From contig NZ_LECZ01000027.1 in assembly GCF_001022965.1 (NCBI RefSeq), forward strand, positions 1 to 64,000: a stretch of 64,000 bases of DNA. Reading direction: 5' to 3'. This document shows positions 20,704-29,183 of the stretch, piece by piece. The notes beneath the pieces are model-generated. The model did no database searches. It saw only the letters and a list, made by a program, of their open reading frames with translations, and had not been told where the DNA came from. Each line of letters opens with the position of its first letter. The first letter of the stretch is position 1. This DNA comes from Enterobacter genomosp. O. Lineage in GTDB: Bacteria > Pseudomonadota > Gammaproteobacteria > Enterobacterales > Enterobacteriaceae. A program made the translations under genes and the position numbers.

Positions 20704-21513
20704 ATGAGGTCCTTAGCCGATTTCGAATTTAATAAAGTGCCGCTCTGCGATGGCATGATCCTGATTTCGGAGATGATCCGCGACGATTTTACGTCGCAGT
20801 ATGTCTACGATGAGCTGGAGAGTCTGGTTAGCCTGGCGCGCGAAGAGATCAATCAGGCGCGTCCGCAGGACTGGCAGCTGGAGAAGCTGCTTGAGCTTTT
20901 CTACGGCGAATGGGGTTTCTGCGACACGCGTGGCGTGTACCGCCTGTCTGACGCATTATGGCTGGACCAGGTCTTAAAAAATCGTCAGGGTAGCGCGGTT
21001 GCGCTGGGCTCTATTTTGCTGTGGGTCGCGCACCGTCTGGATATTCCGCTGGTGCCGGTCATTTTTCCAACGCAGATGATCCTGCGTGCAGAGTGGCTGG
21101 ACGGTGAGATGTGGCTCATTAATCCGTTTAACGGCGACACGCTGGATGAGCATACGCTGGATGTCTGGCTGAAAGGCAATATCAGCCCGGTGGCCGAGCT
21201 CTTTAATGAAGATCTCGATGAAGCCGATAACGCAGAAGTCATCCGCAAGCTGCTGGATACGCTGAAATCCGCCCTGATGGAAGAGCGTCAGATGGAGCTG
21301 GCCCTGCGCGCCAGCGAAGTGTTGCTGCAGTTTAATCCGGAAGATCCGTACGAAATTCGCGACCGTGGGCTGATTTATGCCCAGCTCGACTGCGAACACG
21401 TGGCGCTGAATGACCTGAACTATTTCGTCGAGCAGTGCCCGGAAGATCCGATCAGCGAAATGATCCGCGCGCAGATCAACGCGATCTCGCACAAACAAAT
21501 TACACTGCATTAA
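20704..21513 (+). CDS. sirB1: SirB1-family protein (transglutaminase-like fold with TPR)
   Basis: This 269-residue soluble protein has the SirB1 N-domain (about residues 40-170: GFCDTRGVYRLSDALWLDQVLKNRQGSAVALGSILLWVAHRL) and a C-terminal tetratricopeptide-like part (about 180-260). In transglutaminase-like relatives a Cys would serve as nucleophile, but at the equivalent GSAVALG position here there is none, so enzyme activity is doubtful. It starts 3 bp after ychQ and precedes kdsA by 36 bp. Confidence 0.9.
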   Translation: MRSLADFEFNKVPLCDGMILISEMIRDDFTSQYVYDELESLVSLAREEINQARPQDWQLEKLLELFYGEWGFCDTRGVYRLSDALWLDQVLKNRQGSAVALGSILLWVAHRLDIPLVPVIFPTQMILRAEWLDGEMWLINPFNGDTLDEHTLDVWLKGNISPVAELFNEDLDEADNAEVIRKLLDTLKSALMEERQMELALRASEVLLQFNPEDPYEIRDRGLIYAQLDCEHVALNDLNYFVEQCPEDPISEMIRAQINAISHKQITLH

Positions 21514-21540
21514 TCTTAATTCCGATTCACACCTGAATAA

Positions 21541-22404
<864 letters not shown>

Positions 22405-22432
22405 TAAAAAACCCGCTTCGGCGGGTTTTTTT
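22405..22432 (+). terminator. terminator after kdsA
   Basis: The stem ACCCGC/GCGGGT with loop TTCG is followed by seven T. Confidence 0.92.
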
Positions 22433-22438
22433 ATGTTT

Positions 22439-22487
22439 TCTCCCTCTCCCTGTGGGAGAGGGGTGGGGTGAGGGCATCAGGCCGCAC
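22439..22487. repeat. enterobacterial intergenic palindromic repeat
   Basis: The stretch contains the short palindrome CTCTCCCTGTGGGAGAG followed by GGTGGGGTGAGGGCATCAGG. I recognise this as a repeat scattered between genes in Enterobacter and Klebsiella genomes. It sits between the convergent ends of kdsA and chaA. Confidence 0.6.
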
Positions 22488-22497
22488 CGGATCCATC

Positions 22498-23598
22498 TTA
22501 TGCAAATATCGTCATCAGATACGCAATAAACAACGCCATATGTGCCGCTCCGTTCAACACGTTGGTGCGCCCGGTAGAGAACGAAATCTGGCACAGCAGT
22601 AACGATGCCACCATCACAATCATCTCTGGCGCGCCCAGCGCAAACTGCAGCTCGTTGCCGGTCATAAAGGCAATCAGCGTCACCACCGGTACGGTGAGTG
22701 AAATGGTCGCCAGTACCGAGCCGAAAAACAGATTCATTGCGCGCTGAACCTGATTATTCAATACGGCCTTCAGCGCGCCCAGCCCTTCAGGGGACAGAAT
22801 CAGCAGCGCCACCAGGAAGCCGGTAAACGCCACCGGCGCGTTCAGCTCGGTTAACAGTGTCTCGAGCGGGTTGGCGTTCATCTTGGTCACGGCAATCACC
22901 GCAATCAGATGTACGATCAGCCAAACCGTATGCCACGCGCTGCTGTGGGCCGACGGCTTACCGTGGTGCGGATCGTCGTCGTCGCCGTCGTCTTCATGCT
23001 CGTACACAAACAGGCTCTGGTGCGTTTTCGTCTGTATCAGCAGGAATACGCCGTACATGGCGGCGGAAATGAGCGCGACCAGCAGCGCCTGGCCGGTAGA
23101 AAAGTTTGCGCCCGGCAGCGCCATCGGGAAGACCAGCACAATAATTGCCAGCGGAAAGAGGGCAATCAGATACTGTTTAATGCCGAACAGGTTCATGTAC
23201 TGGGTTGCGAATTTGCGTCCGCCCAGTAACAGAGAGAAGCCCACCAGTCCGCCCGTCACAATCATAATGATTGAGTAGAGCGTGTCGCGCATCAGCGTCG
23301 GCGCGGCGTCACCGGTCGCCATAAGCGCGGAAATCAGGCTGACTTCGAGAATAACAACGGAAAGGCTGAGAATTAACGATCCGTACGGCTCGCCCAGACG
23401 GTGGGCCAGTACGTCCGCATGGCGAACAACGCTAAATGCGCTGGTTAAAATACCGACCAGGGCCAGAATATTGATACCAACCACCACTGGCAGTGACTGA
23501 CTGCTTCCCCAGAAGAGCAGCACAGCCAGTGCCAGAACCGGGAAAATGAGTGACGACTCCTTGTGGCGGGTCTTTACCGCCTCGTGTGTTGCTGTCAT
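22498..23598 (-). CDS. chaA: sodium-potassium/proton and calcium/proton antiporter ChaA
   Basis: This CaCA-family antiporter of 366 residues exports Ca2+, Na+ or K+ in exchange for protons across the inner membrane. It shows about eleven membrane helices, the two conserved acidic repeats (HRLGEPYGSLILSLSVVILEVSL and LILSPEGLGALKAVLNN), and a long acidic-histidine loop (EHEDDGDDDDPHHGK) between them. I chose the ATG at 23598 (MTATHEAVKTRHKE), preceded by GAGAAG; this gives the E. coli length. A start five codons earlier is possible. It is divergent from chaB. Confidence 0.95.
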   Translation of the reverse strand: MTATHEAVKTRHKESSLIFPVLALAVLLFWGSSQSLPVVVGINILALVGILTSAFSVVRHADVLAHRLGEPYGSLILSLSVVILEVSLISALMATGDAAPTLMRDTLYSIIMIVTGGLVGFSLLLGGRKFATQYMNLFGIKQYLIALFPLAIIVLVFPMALPGANFSTGQALLVALISAAMYGVFLLIQTKTHQSLFVYEHEDDGDDDDPHHGKPSAHSSAWHTVWLIVHLIAVIAVTKMNANPLETLLTELNAPVAFTGFLVALLILSPEGLGALKAVLNNQVQRAMNLFFGSVLATISLTVPVVTLIAFMTGNELQFALGAPEMIVMVASLLLCQISFSTGRTNVLNGAAHMALFIAYLMTIFA

Positions 23599-23868
23599 GT
23601 GCTTCTCCATCAATGCAGGTGCTTGTAATTATAGATACATTTTTGAGGTCATTAAATTAACAGATCTCTGTTAAATACCCTTTATTTTTTACTTAATTTT
23701 ACCCTTTGTCATAATTTCACTGTTTGATGTCTATAATACGTCATCTTCATTTAATACTCCTTAAGTAACAGTGAATTATAATTTATTGATGCCCATAATT
23801 TCTTACCGGGTGGCACCCTGACGTATCGTCGTCCACACTTATCTCTTTAGCCAAAAGAGAGGTTAGTG

Positions 23869-24099
23869 ATGCCCTATAAAACGAAACGCGAATTACCGGA
23901 TAACGTACAAAACGTGCTGCCCGCTCACGCGCAGGATATCTACAAAGAGGCGTTTAACAGCGCCTGGGATCAGTACAAAGATAAGGACGATCGCCGGGAT
24001 GATGCCAGCCGTGAAGAGACGGCGCACAAAGTCGCCTGGGCCGCAGTAAAACATGAATATGAGAAAGGGGACGATGATAAATGGCATAAAAAGAAATAG
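23869..24099 (+). CDS. chaB: ChaB protein
   Basis: This is a highly charged 76-residue protein, nearly identical to E. coli ChaB (MPYKTKRELPDNVQNVLP; SAWDQYKDKDDRRDD; KVAWAAVKHEYEKGDDDKWHK). It is named for its place in the cha locus and thought to affect ChaA, but its function is not settled. I chose the ATG at 23869 because it follows AGAGAGGTTAGTG and gives the E. coli length. The 270-bp gap before it is shared with divergent chaA and is AT-rich. Confidence 0.93.
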   Translation: MPYKTKRELPDNVQNVLPAHAQDIYKEAFNSAWDQYKDKDDRRDDASREETAHKVAWAAVKHEYEKGDDDKWHKKK

Positions 24100-24276
24100 C
24101 CGTGAAATTATTCGCTGCCTTCATTTTGACTTTTCAGGCGGTTGAACTTTCGTTGTATTGCAACTGGTCCGCTAATTGCTTATCGTTATTTAACTGTTGG
24201 CAAAATGACCAGCACTTAAGGCCGGGAAGGCGAATTACAGATGTCGCAAGGAAGCATGCAGTGGCGGAGGTGGAAA

Positions 24277-24972
24277 GTGTTAACGCGTGATTTCTTAATG
24301 AAGGCAGACTGTAAGACGGCATTTGGTGCTATTGAGGAATCGCTTCTCTGGTCAGCTGAACAACGTGCGGCGTCGCTCGCTGCTACGCTTGCCTGCCGCC
24401 CGGATGATGGCCCGGTATGGATTTTTGGCTACGGTTCGCTGATGTGGAACCCGGCTCTGGAATTTGTCGAATCAGCAACGGGTACGCTCCCTGGCTGGCA
24501 TCGGGCATTTTGCCTGCGCCTGACGGCCGGGCGCGGCAGCGCGTGCCAGCCGGGACGCATGCTTGCACTGAAAGAGGGCGGACGCACCACGGGCGTGGCG
24601 TACCGCCTCCCGGATGCCACGCTGGAAGAGGAGCTTACGCTGCTCTGGAAGCGTGAAATGATCACCGGCTGCTATATGCCGAGCTGGTGCAAGCTGGAAC
24701 TGGACGACGGACGCACCGTCAATGCGCTGGTCTTTATTATGGACCCGCGCCACCCGCTGTATGAAGCGGACACCCGCACGCAGGTGATTGCCCCGTTAAT
24801 TGCCGCCGCCAGCGGGCCGCTGGGCACCAACGCGCAGTATCTCTTCTCCCTCGATCAGGAGCTGACCCGCCTCGGCATGAAGGACGATTGTCTGAATGAG
24901 CTGGTGGTGAAGGTGAAGGCGCTGCTGGAAGGGAACCCGCTCAACGGTACGCTGCGACCGGGTTTTGCCTGA
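24277..24972 (+). CDS. chaC: glutathione-specific gamma-glutamylcyclotransferase ChaC
   Basis: This enzyme splits glutathione to 5-oxoproline and Cys-Gly. It is 231 residues long; the substrate-binding loop IFGYGSLMWNPALEF (about residues 50-64) and the downstream RRDPRHPLYE-like region (MDPRHPLYEAD) are typical. I prefer the GTG at 24277 (VLTRDFLMKADC), which has GGAGG eight bases upstream and gives the E. coli length; the in-frame ATG at 24241 would add 12 non-family residues. Confidence 0.93.
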   Translation: MLTRDFLMKADCKTAFGAIEESLLWSAEQRAASLAATLACRPDDGPVWIFGYGSLMWNPALEFVESATGTLPGWHRAFCLRLTAGRGSACQPGRMLALKEGGRTTGVAYRLPDATLEEELTLLWKREMITGCYMPSWCKLELDDGRTVNALVFIMDPRHPLYEADTRTQVIAPLIAAASGPLGTNAQYLFSLDQELTRLGMKDDCLNELVVKVKALLEGNPLNGTLRPGFA

Positions 24973-24974
24973 TA

Positions 24975-25002
24975 ATACGCCCGGCTCGCCGGGCGTTTGA
25001 TT
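24975..25002. terminator. terminator between convergent chaC and the DUF1883-like gene
   Basis: The stem GCCCGGC/GCCGGGC with loop TC is followed by a T-rich stretch on the plus strand. Confidence 0.7.
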
Positions 25003-25242
25003 TTATGCGGCCACGTAGCTGACGGAATGCTCCAGAGACTGACTGTGGCTGTCGATCAGCACATCCCACGTGCCGGTATACGGCACGGTAAGCCAGGCCT
25101 TATCGTCCTGTACGGTCAGAATATCCGCCTGGGACTGTTTTTGCGCTTTCGAACTCATCAGATGAATACGACAGCGTTCTGAGCAACGCACCACTACCGT
25201 ATCCCCGCCAAACAGTTTCAAACTTGTTTTTACCAGTGCCAT
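25003..25242 (-). CDS. DUF1883-like small protein
   Basis: This 79-residue protein has the pattern LFGGDTVVVRCSERCRIHLM, then beta strands and WLTVPYTGTWDVLIDSH. It resembles the all-beta DUF1883 domain, in which a GG-D-x-V start and a W-x-V-x-ID end are typical. It has no signal peptide. DUF1883 proteins are small and functionally uncharacterised, sometimes fused to TIR or other signalling domains, but not here. The gene is not part of this locus in E. coli. Confidence 0.65.
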   Translation of the reverse strand: MALVKTSLKLFGGDTVVVRCSERCRIHLMSSKAQKQSQADILTVQDDKAWLTVPYTGTWDVLIDSHSQSLEHSVSYVAA

Positions 25243-25414
25243 TTTTTACCCCGTAGTCTTAAACAACGCTCTCCCTGCTGCCATATCCGAGCGTGATGTT
25301 GTTCACAATTCACTCATGGCATATCACCAAAGGGGGAGGGTCGGGATGCTGATTTTGATCAAAAAATGGCATAACGATTAAACAAAAATGACAAAATTCC
25401 TCAAAATATCCGCT

Positions 25415-25444
25415 GGCGCGCGTTTTACCCGCTAAACGCGCGCC
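25415..25444 (-). terminator. hairpin after the chemoreceptor gene
   Basis: A perfect 11-bp inverted repeat (GGCGCGCGTTT/AAACGCGCGCC) with an 8-base loop lies just past the stop codon of the chemoreceptor. The T-run after it is weak, so termination is only likely. Confidence 0.5.
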
Positions 25445-25453
25445 GGAAGAACA

Positions 25454-27238
25454 TTAAATGCGGAAATGGCCGGCGGTTTCAGCAAGGTCGCCCGCCTGGC
25501 TCTGCAGTGCGCCCGCGGCGGCGGCGGACTCTACCACCAACTCGGCGTTCTGCTGCACCATGCGGTCGAGATGGGTCACCGCGTGGTTGATCTCGTGAAT
25601 GCCTTTCATCTGCTCGCTGGTGGCGATGGAGATTTCGCGCATGATGCCGGAGACGCTGCCGATGCTGGAGCGGATCTCATCCATGCTTTCGCCTGCCAGA
25701 TGCACGTAGCGGGAGCCGGTTGCCACGCTGTCGGTGGTGGAATCAATCAGCGATTTGATCTCTTTCGCCGCCTGGGCGCTGCGGCTCGCCAGGTTTCGTA
25801 CTTCGCCTGCCACCACGGCAAACCCGCGACCCTGCTCCCCGGCACGGGCCGCTTCTACAGACGCGTTCAGCGCCAGGATGTTGGTCTGGAAAGCAATACC
25901 GTCAATCACGCTGGTGATATCGCCAATTTTTGCCGACGCGACTTCAATGGACTGCATGGTGCTGATCGCCTGCGATACCACCTCACCGCCGCGCGCTGCG
26001 GCCGCGGAGGCCTTGCTTGCCTGGTCGTTCGCTTCGGCTGCCGATTCATTGGACTGCGTCACCGAGGCGGTGATCTGCTCCACGGCGCTCGCCGTCTCGC
26101 GCAGGCTGGACGCTGCTTGCTCGGTACGCCCGGAGAGATCCTGGTTACCTGCGGCAATCTCCTGCGCGGCATTTTTCACCGATTCACTGGCATCACGAAG
26201 CTGTACCATCACCACCGAAAGCTTATCGCTGAAGGCGTTAAAGGCCTGAGCAATCTGCGCAACTTCGTCCTCGCCGCTGTCGGGAAGGCGCTGCGAGAGA
26301 TCGTTGGTCCCGTTGGCAATGTTGTGCATCGCGTCGCGAATATCAGACAGACGCTTCAGCAGACGGGCAATCAGGAAATGGACGATGGCCGCGCTCAGCA
26401 GCGCCAGGATCACCAGCGAAATCGCCGATGCTTTAAGCAGGGAATGCATGCCGGAGGTGGCGTCGCCGCTGTCGAGAGCGACGACCAGCAGCCAGTTCGT
26501 GCCCGGCACGGCCGTCGCCACGAAGGTTTTCTCAACGTCGTTCAGCGTTCCGTCGACCGAATTACCGCCTTTCAGCGCAGCAAAATCGATGCCTTTGATC
26601 GTCTCAGCAAACGGTTTAAGCGTCAGGGCCGGATCGTTAGCCGCAATAACGCTGCCATCGCTGTTCAGAAGTAACCCGCTGCTGGCCGGGGTCGGATGGA
26701 TCCCGCGTACGTTAGCCACCACGCTGTCCATGGCCACATCGCCCGCCACAACCGCTTTCAGGGTGCCGTTTTCCTTCACCGGCACGGCGAAGGTCACCAC
26801 CAGTTTGCCGGTACCGGCGTCAACGTAGGGCGCCGTGACGACCGGGCCGTCCGTGCTGACCACCTGCTGATACCAGGGGCGAATGGTCGGGTCATAATCC
26901 GCCGGGACACCCGCAGGCTCGGAGAATTTTGCCGTTTTGCTGGCGTAGCCTACATAGACGTTGGTGAATCCACCCGCCTGCGCGAGCTGTTTAAACGCCG
27001 GAACCGGGTCGTCACTCAGCGCAACGCTCTGCGCGGAGGCGATGACCATCATCTTGCTTTTTACCCAGTCGGCAATCGCCGTGCTATGGCTGGCGCTGGT
27101 GCTGGTCAGGATATCGCGCTGGGACTGCTGGTTATCCTGGCGCGTGACCTGGAAGTTGATAACGGTATTCAGGAGAAGGGCGACGACCAGACAGCCTGCC
27201 GTCGCGACGATGATGCGTGCACGAATGGATCTGAACAT
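25454..27238 (-). CDS. methyl-accepting chemotaxis protein with dCache sensor
   Basis: This 594-residue chemoreceptor has membrane helix 1 at about 8-29, a periplasmic dCache domain at about 33-270, helix 2 at about 272-295, HAMP at about 296-350, and a cytoplasmic signalling tip with DGIAFQTNILALNASVEAARAGEQGRGF. In the sensor, Y115, R120, W122, Y123, Y138 and D167 have the spacing of the amino-acid-binding motif of dCache receptors such as PctA, so an amino acid is the likely ligand (inference). The C-terminus (AETAGHFRI) lacks the NWETF-type pentapeptide that tethers CheR/CheB, so adaptation would depend on other receptors. It is a single gene, absent from this place in E. coli. Confidence 0.95.
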   Translation of the reverse strand: MFRSIRARIIVATAGCLVVALLLNTVINFQVTRQDNQQSQRDILTSTSASHSTAIADWVKSKMMVIASAQSVALSDDPVPAFKQLAQAGGFTNVYVGYASKTAKFSEPAGVPADYDPTIRPWYQQVVSTDGPVVTAPYVDAGTGKLVVTFAVPVKENGTLKAVVAGDVAMDSVVANVRGIHPTPASSGLLLNSDGSVIAANDPALTLKPFAETIKGIDFAALKGGNSVDGTLNDVEKTFVATAVPGTNWLLVVALDSGDATSGMHSLLKASAISLVILALLSAAIVHFLIARLLKRLSDIRDAMHNIANGTNDLSQRLPDSGEDEVAQIAQAFNAFSDKLSVVMVQLRDASESVKNAAQEIAAGNQDLSGRTEQAASSLRETASAVEQITASVTQSNESAAEANDQASKASAAAARGGEVVSQAISTMQSIEVASAKIGDITSVIDGIAFQTNILALNASVEAARAGEQGRGFAVVAGEVRNLASRSAQAAKEIKSLIDSTTDSVATGSRYVHLAGESMDEIRSSIGSVSGIMREISIATSEQMKGIHEINHAVTHLDRMVQQNAELVVESAAAAGALQSQAGDLAETAGHFRI

Positions 27239-27344
27239 AAGTGAAATACCTGCTGTGTTGTTTCCATGCCTATCGGCAACCCCGCAGGTAAACTTGATGC
27301 TGAAACCGCGTCCATAAGAAAATAATATTTTTACGGGTTTATTA

Positions 27345-27698
27345 TTAAAAAGTTAATACTTTATCGGCGGACAGCGTCCACTCGGCCAGCTCAACCAGCG
27401 TACCAATTTCGACACCCTCAATCAGCGGCAGGCCGGTAACGCCGCGCCCGTCGGTGCAGGTCTTGCACAGCTTCACCGGCACGTTTTGCGCGGTCAGGAT
27501 CTCCAGCATCTGCTGAATGTTATAGCCCTCGGCCGGTTTCTGGCCCTTCAGCCCGGCGGTGACCGCGTCCGACATCAAAAAGAGGCGTAACGCCAGGTCG
27601 CTCTCTTTTTCACGCAGCGCAATGGCCAGACGCAGGCTGTTAAAAAGGGATTCGCTGCCGTAGGCCGCGCCGCTGGCGACGATCACAATCTTTTGCAT
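27345..27698 (-). CDS. ychN: DsrE-family protein YchN
   Basis: This 117-residue protein is close to E. coli YchN over its whole length. It is a DsrE/F-like hexameric protein of unknown exact role, related to sulfur-relay proteins. The conserved Cys pair is in VKLCKTCTDGRGV (about residues 79-82), and the N-terminus has the family pattern KIVIVASGAAYGSESLFNSLRLA. It is divergent from nasR, with 72 bp between. Confidence 0.93.
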   Translation of the reverse strand: MQKIVIVASGAAYGSESLFNSLRLAIALREKESDLALRLFLMSDAVTAGLKGQKPAEGYNIQQMLEILTAQNVPVKLCKTCTDGRGVTGLPLIEGVEIGTLVELAEWTLSADKVLTF

Positions 27699-27718
27699 GT
27701 TAACTCCTGTTCTTATAA

Positions 27719-27734
27719 AGGCACGAATATTGCT
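27719..27734 (+). promoter_or_regulatory. sigma-54 promoter of nasR
   Basis: The sequence AGGCACGAATATTGCT matches the -24/-12 consensus TGGCACG-N4-TTGC with GG at 27720-27721, GC at 27732-27733 and exactly ten bases between. The start of transcription would lie near 27745, about 26 bp before the nasR ATG. It fits nitrogen (Ntr) control of nitrate assimilation. Confidence 0.75.
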
Positions 27735-27770
27735 TAACTTTCCCGAGTTTCGCTGTTCTGGAGAGTAAGC

Positions 27771-28955
27771 ATGACATTAATGGCTGGCATTTCGCCAGGG
27801 GCTGCCGAATGGCTCCAGCGCGCAAAGGTGATGCGCCGGGAGCAGCTCAGCAAGCTGGCACAGCTGGGCGTGCTTGTGCATGGCATTAGCCAGCTTGCGC
27901 ACATGTTACAGTGCGAGCGCGGGGCGTCCAACGTCTGGCTCTGCTCACAGGGTAAGCTTTACGCCCCTGAATGCAAGGCCAGCCGGGCGCTGGTGGATGA
28001 AAACCTCGCTGCACTTTACGGCACGCTTGAAGCACAGTCTCCGATCCCGGGAAGTTCCGTTTGCGAACGCATCGGTGGCGCGCTGCTGAGCCTGGAGATG
28101 CTCCCCGCGCTGCGTGACGGTGTGATTAAGCAAACGGTAACCGCACCGCAGGCGATGGAGCACTACTCCCGCATGCTTCGCCATCTGCTCAGTATCGTGC
28201 CGCAGCTCAATGACAGCATTGACGATCCGCAAATCGCCGGGCGTTTTGTTGCCCTTTATAGCCTGATGCAGGGAAAAGAGCTGGCGGGACAGGAGCGGGC
28301 GCTGGGGGCGATTGGCTTTACGCAGGGCTTTTTCGATGATGTGACCCGCCAGCGGCTGGTTGACCGCATCGACGGACAGCAGGCCTGCTTTGAGATCTTT
28401 CTCTCGCACAGCGCCGCCGACGTCCAGACCGCTTTTTCCCTGAACTGCCAGCCCGATCGTGAAACGGAGCAACTGCGCCGCGTGGCCTGCACCCGCCAGC
28501 CTGCCGCAGACGATGGCCATACCGCGCTGGCCTGGTTTGCCCTACAAACCGCGCGACTTGAACATCTGCGCGCGCTGGAGGAGACGATCATCGCCGATCT
28601 GATAGTCGCGGTAGACGAGCGTATTTACCGTGGCGAGGCGTACGCGCCTCCTGCCGATGAGCAGGACGAGCCGCCTGTCCGCTACCCGGAAAAACCCTTA
28701 CTGACCCTGGTGCGCCAGCAGGCGCGTGAGATAGAGCAGCTTTCGCGCCAGCTTGCATCCCTGCGCGATACGCTTGAAGAGCGCAAAACCATTGATAAAG
28801 CGAAAAGCGTGCTGATGACTCATCAGAATATGAGTGAGGAACAGGCCTGGACGGCGCTGCGTAAAATGGCGATGGACAAGAACCAGCGGATGGTGGATAT
28901 CGCCCGCGCGCTGCTCATGGTGAAGAAGCTTTGGCAGGTAACCCCAAAGGAGTAG
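27771..28955 (+). CDS. nasR: nitrate/nitrite-responsive antiterminator NasR
   Basis: This 394-residue protein has an N-terminal NIT nitrate-sensing domain (about 30-310, all helical, with QCERGASNVWLCSQGKLYAPECKASRALVDENL) and a C-terminal ANTAR RNA-binding domain (about 325-390: LRDTLEERKTIDKAKSVLM, MSEEQAWTALRKMAMDKNQRMVDIARALL). In Klebsiella NasR binds the nasF leader RNA when nitrate or nitrite is present and prevents termination. The target hairpin and terminator are seen just downstream at 29082-29162. The ATG follows GGAGAGTAAGC. Confidence 0.95.
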   Translation: MTLMAGISPGAAEWLQRAKVMRREQLSKLAQLGVLVHGISQLAHMLQCERGASNVWLCSQGKLYAPECKASRALVDENLAALYGTLEAQSPIPGSSVCERIGGALLSLEMLPALRDGVIKQTVTAPQAMEHYSRMLRHLLSIVPQLNDSIDDPQIAGRFVALYSLMQGKELAGQERALGAIGFTQGFFDDVTRQRLVDRIDGQQACFEIFLSHSAADVQTAFSLNCQPDRETEQLRRVACTRQPAADDGHTALAWFALQTARLEHLRALEETIIADLIVAVDERIYRGEAYAPPADEQDEPPVRYPEKPLLTLVRQQAREIEQLSRQLASLRDTLEERKTIDKAKSVLMTHQNMSEEQAWTALRKMAMDKNQRMVDIARALLMVKKLWQVTPKE

Positions 28956-29045
28956 CTGCACGGTTAGCGGGCATTTTGTGCCTGATTGAGGTGCGTGAAG
29001 GCGGGAGAATTGCCGTTAGCGCCGCGGAAACAGCGTGTTAAAACC

Positions 29046-29061
29046 TGGCATTCCCTTTGCA
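29046..29061 (+). promoter_or_regulatory. sigma-54 promoter of the nas operon
   Basis: TGGCATTCCCTTTGCA has the -24 GG at 29047-29048 and -12 GC at 29059-29060 with ten bases between, matching the sigma-54 consensus. Transcription would start near 29071, so the leader hairpin at 29082 lies at the very 5' end of the RNA. Confidence 0.78.
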
Positions 29062-29081
29062 TTATCTGATTAACCATTTTT

Positions 29082-29110
29082 GACGATGCGCCAACGGCGG
29101 TGCATTCGTC
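29082..29110 (+). promoter_or_regulatory. ANTAR-type leader hairpin (NasR target)
   Basis: The stem GACGA-TGCGCC/GGTGCA-T-TCGTC closes a six-base loop AACGGC, with A at loop position 1 and G at position 4, the signature of RNA hairpins bound by ANTAR proteins. It is placed between the sigma-54 promoter and the terminator of the nasF leader, as known from Klebsiella. Confidence 0.8.
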
Positions 29111-29122
29111 TTCGGGATAAAG

Positions 29123-29162
29123 GCGTCCAGCGGTGCTTCGGCACTGTCGGGCGCTTTTTTTT
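29123..29162 (+). terminator. conditional terminator in the nasF leader
   Basis: The stem GCGTCC..GTGC/GCAC..GGGCGC with a TTCG loop is followed by eight T. It ends transcription before nasF unless NasR with nitrate or nitrite acts (known for Klebsiella, inferred here). Confidence 0.85.
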
Positions 29163-29183
29163 GGCTTTTTTTCAGGAGTGGTC

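Noticed and set aside
22405..22497. Ldr/Rdl toxin-antitoxin repeats, present between kdsA and chaA in E. coli
   Set aside because: The gap here is only 93 bp and holds a terminator and a palindromic repeat; no ldr sequence is seen.
25466..26674. 402-codon frame antisense to the chemoreceptor
   Set aside because: GC-rich shadow frame without recognisable domain.
28970..29000. possible NtrC site upstream of the nasF promoter
   Set aside because: Only one half (GGTGCG) fits and the spacing is wrong, so an activator site could not be placed.
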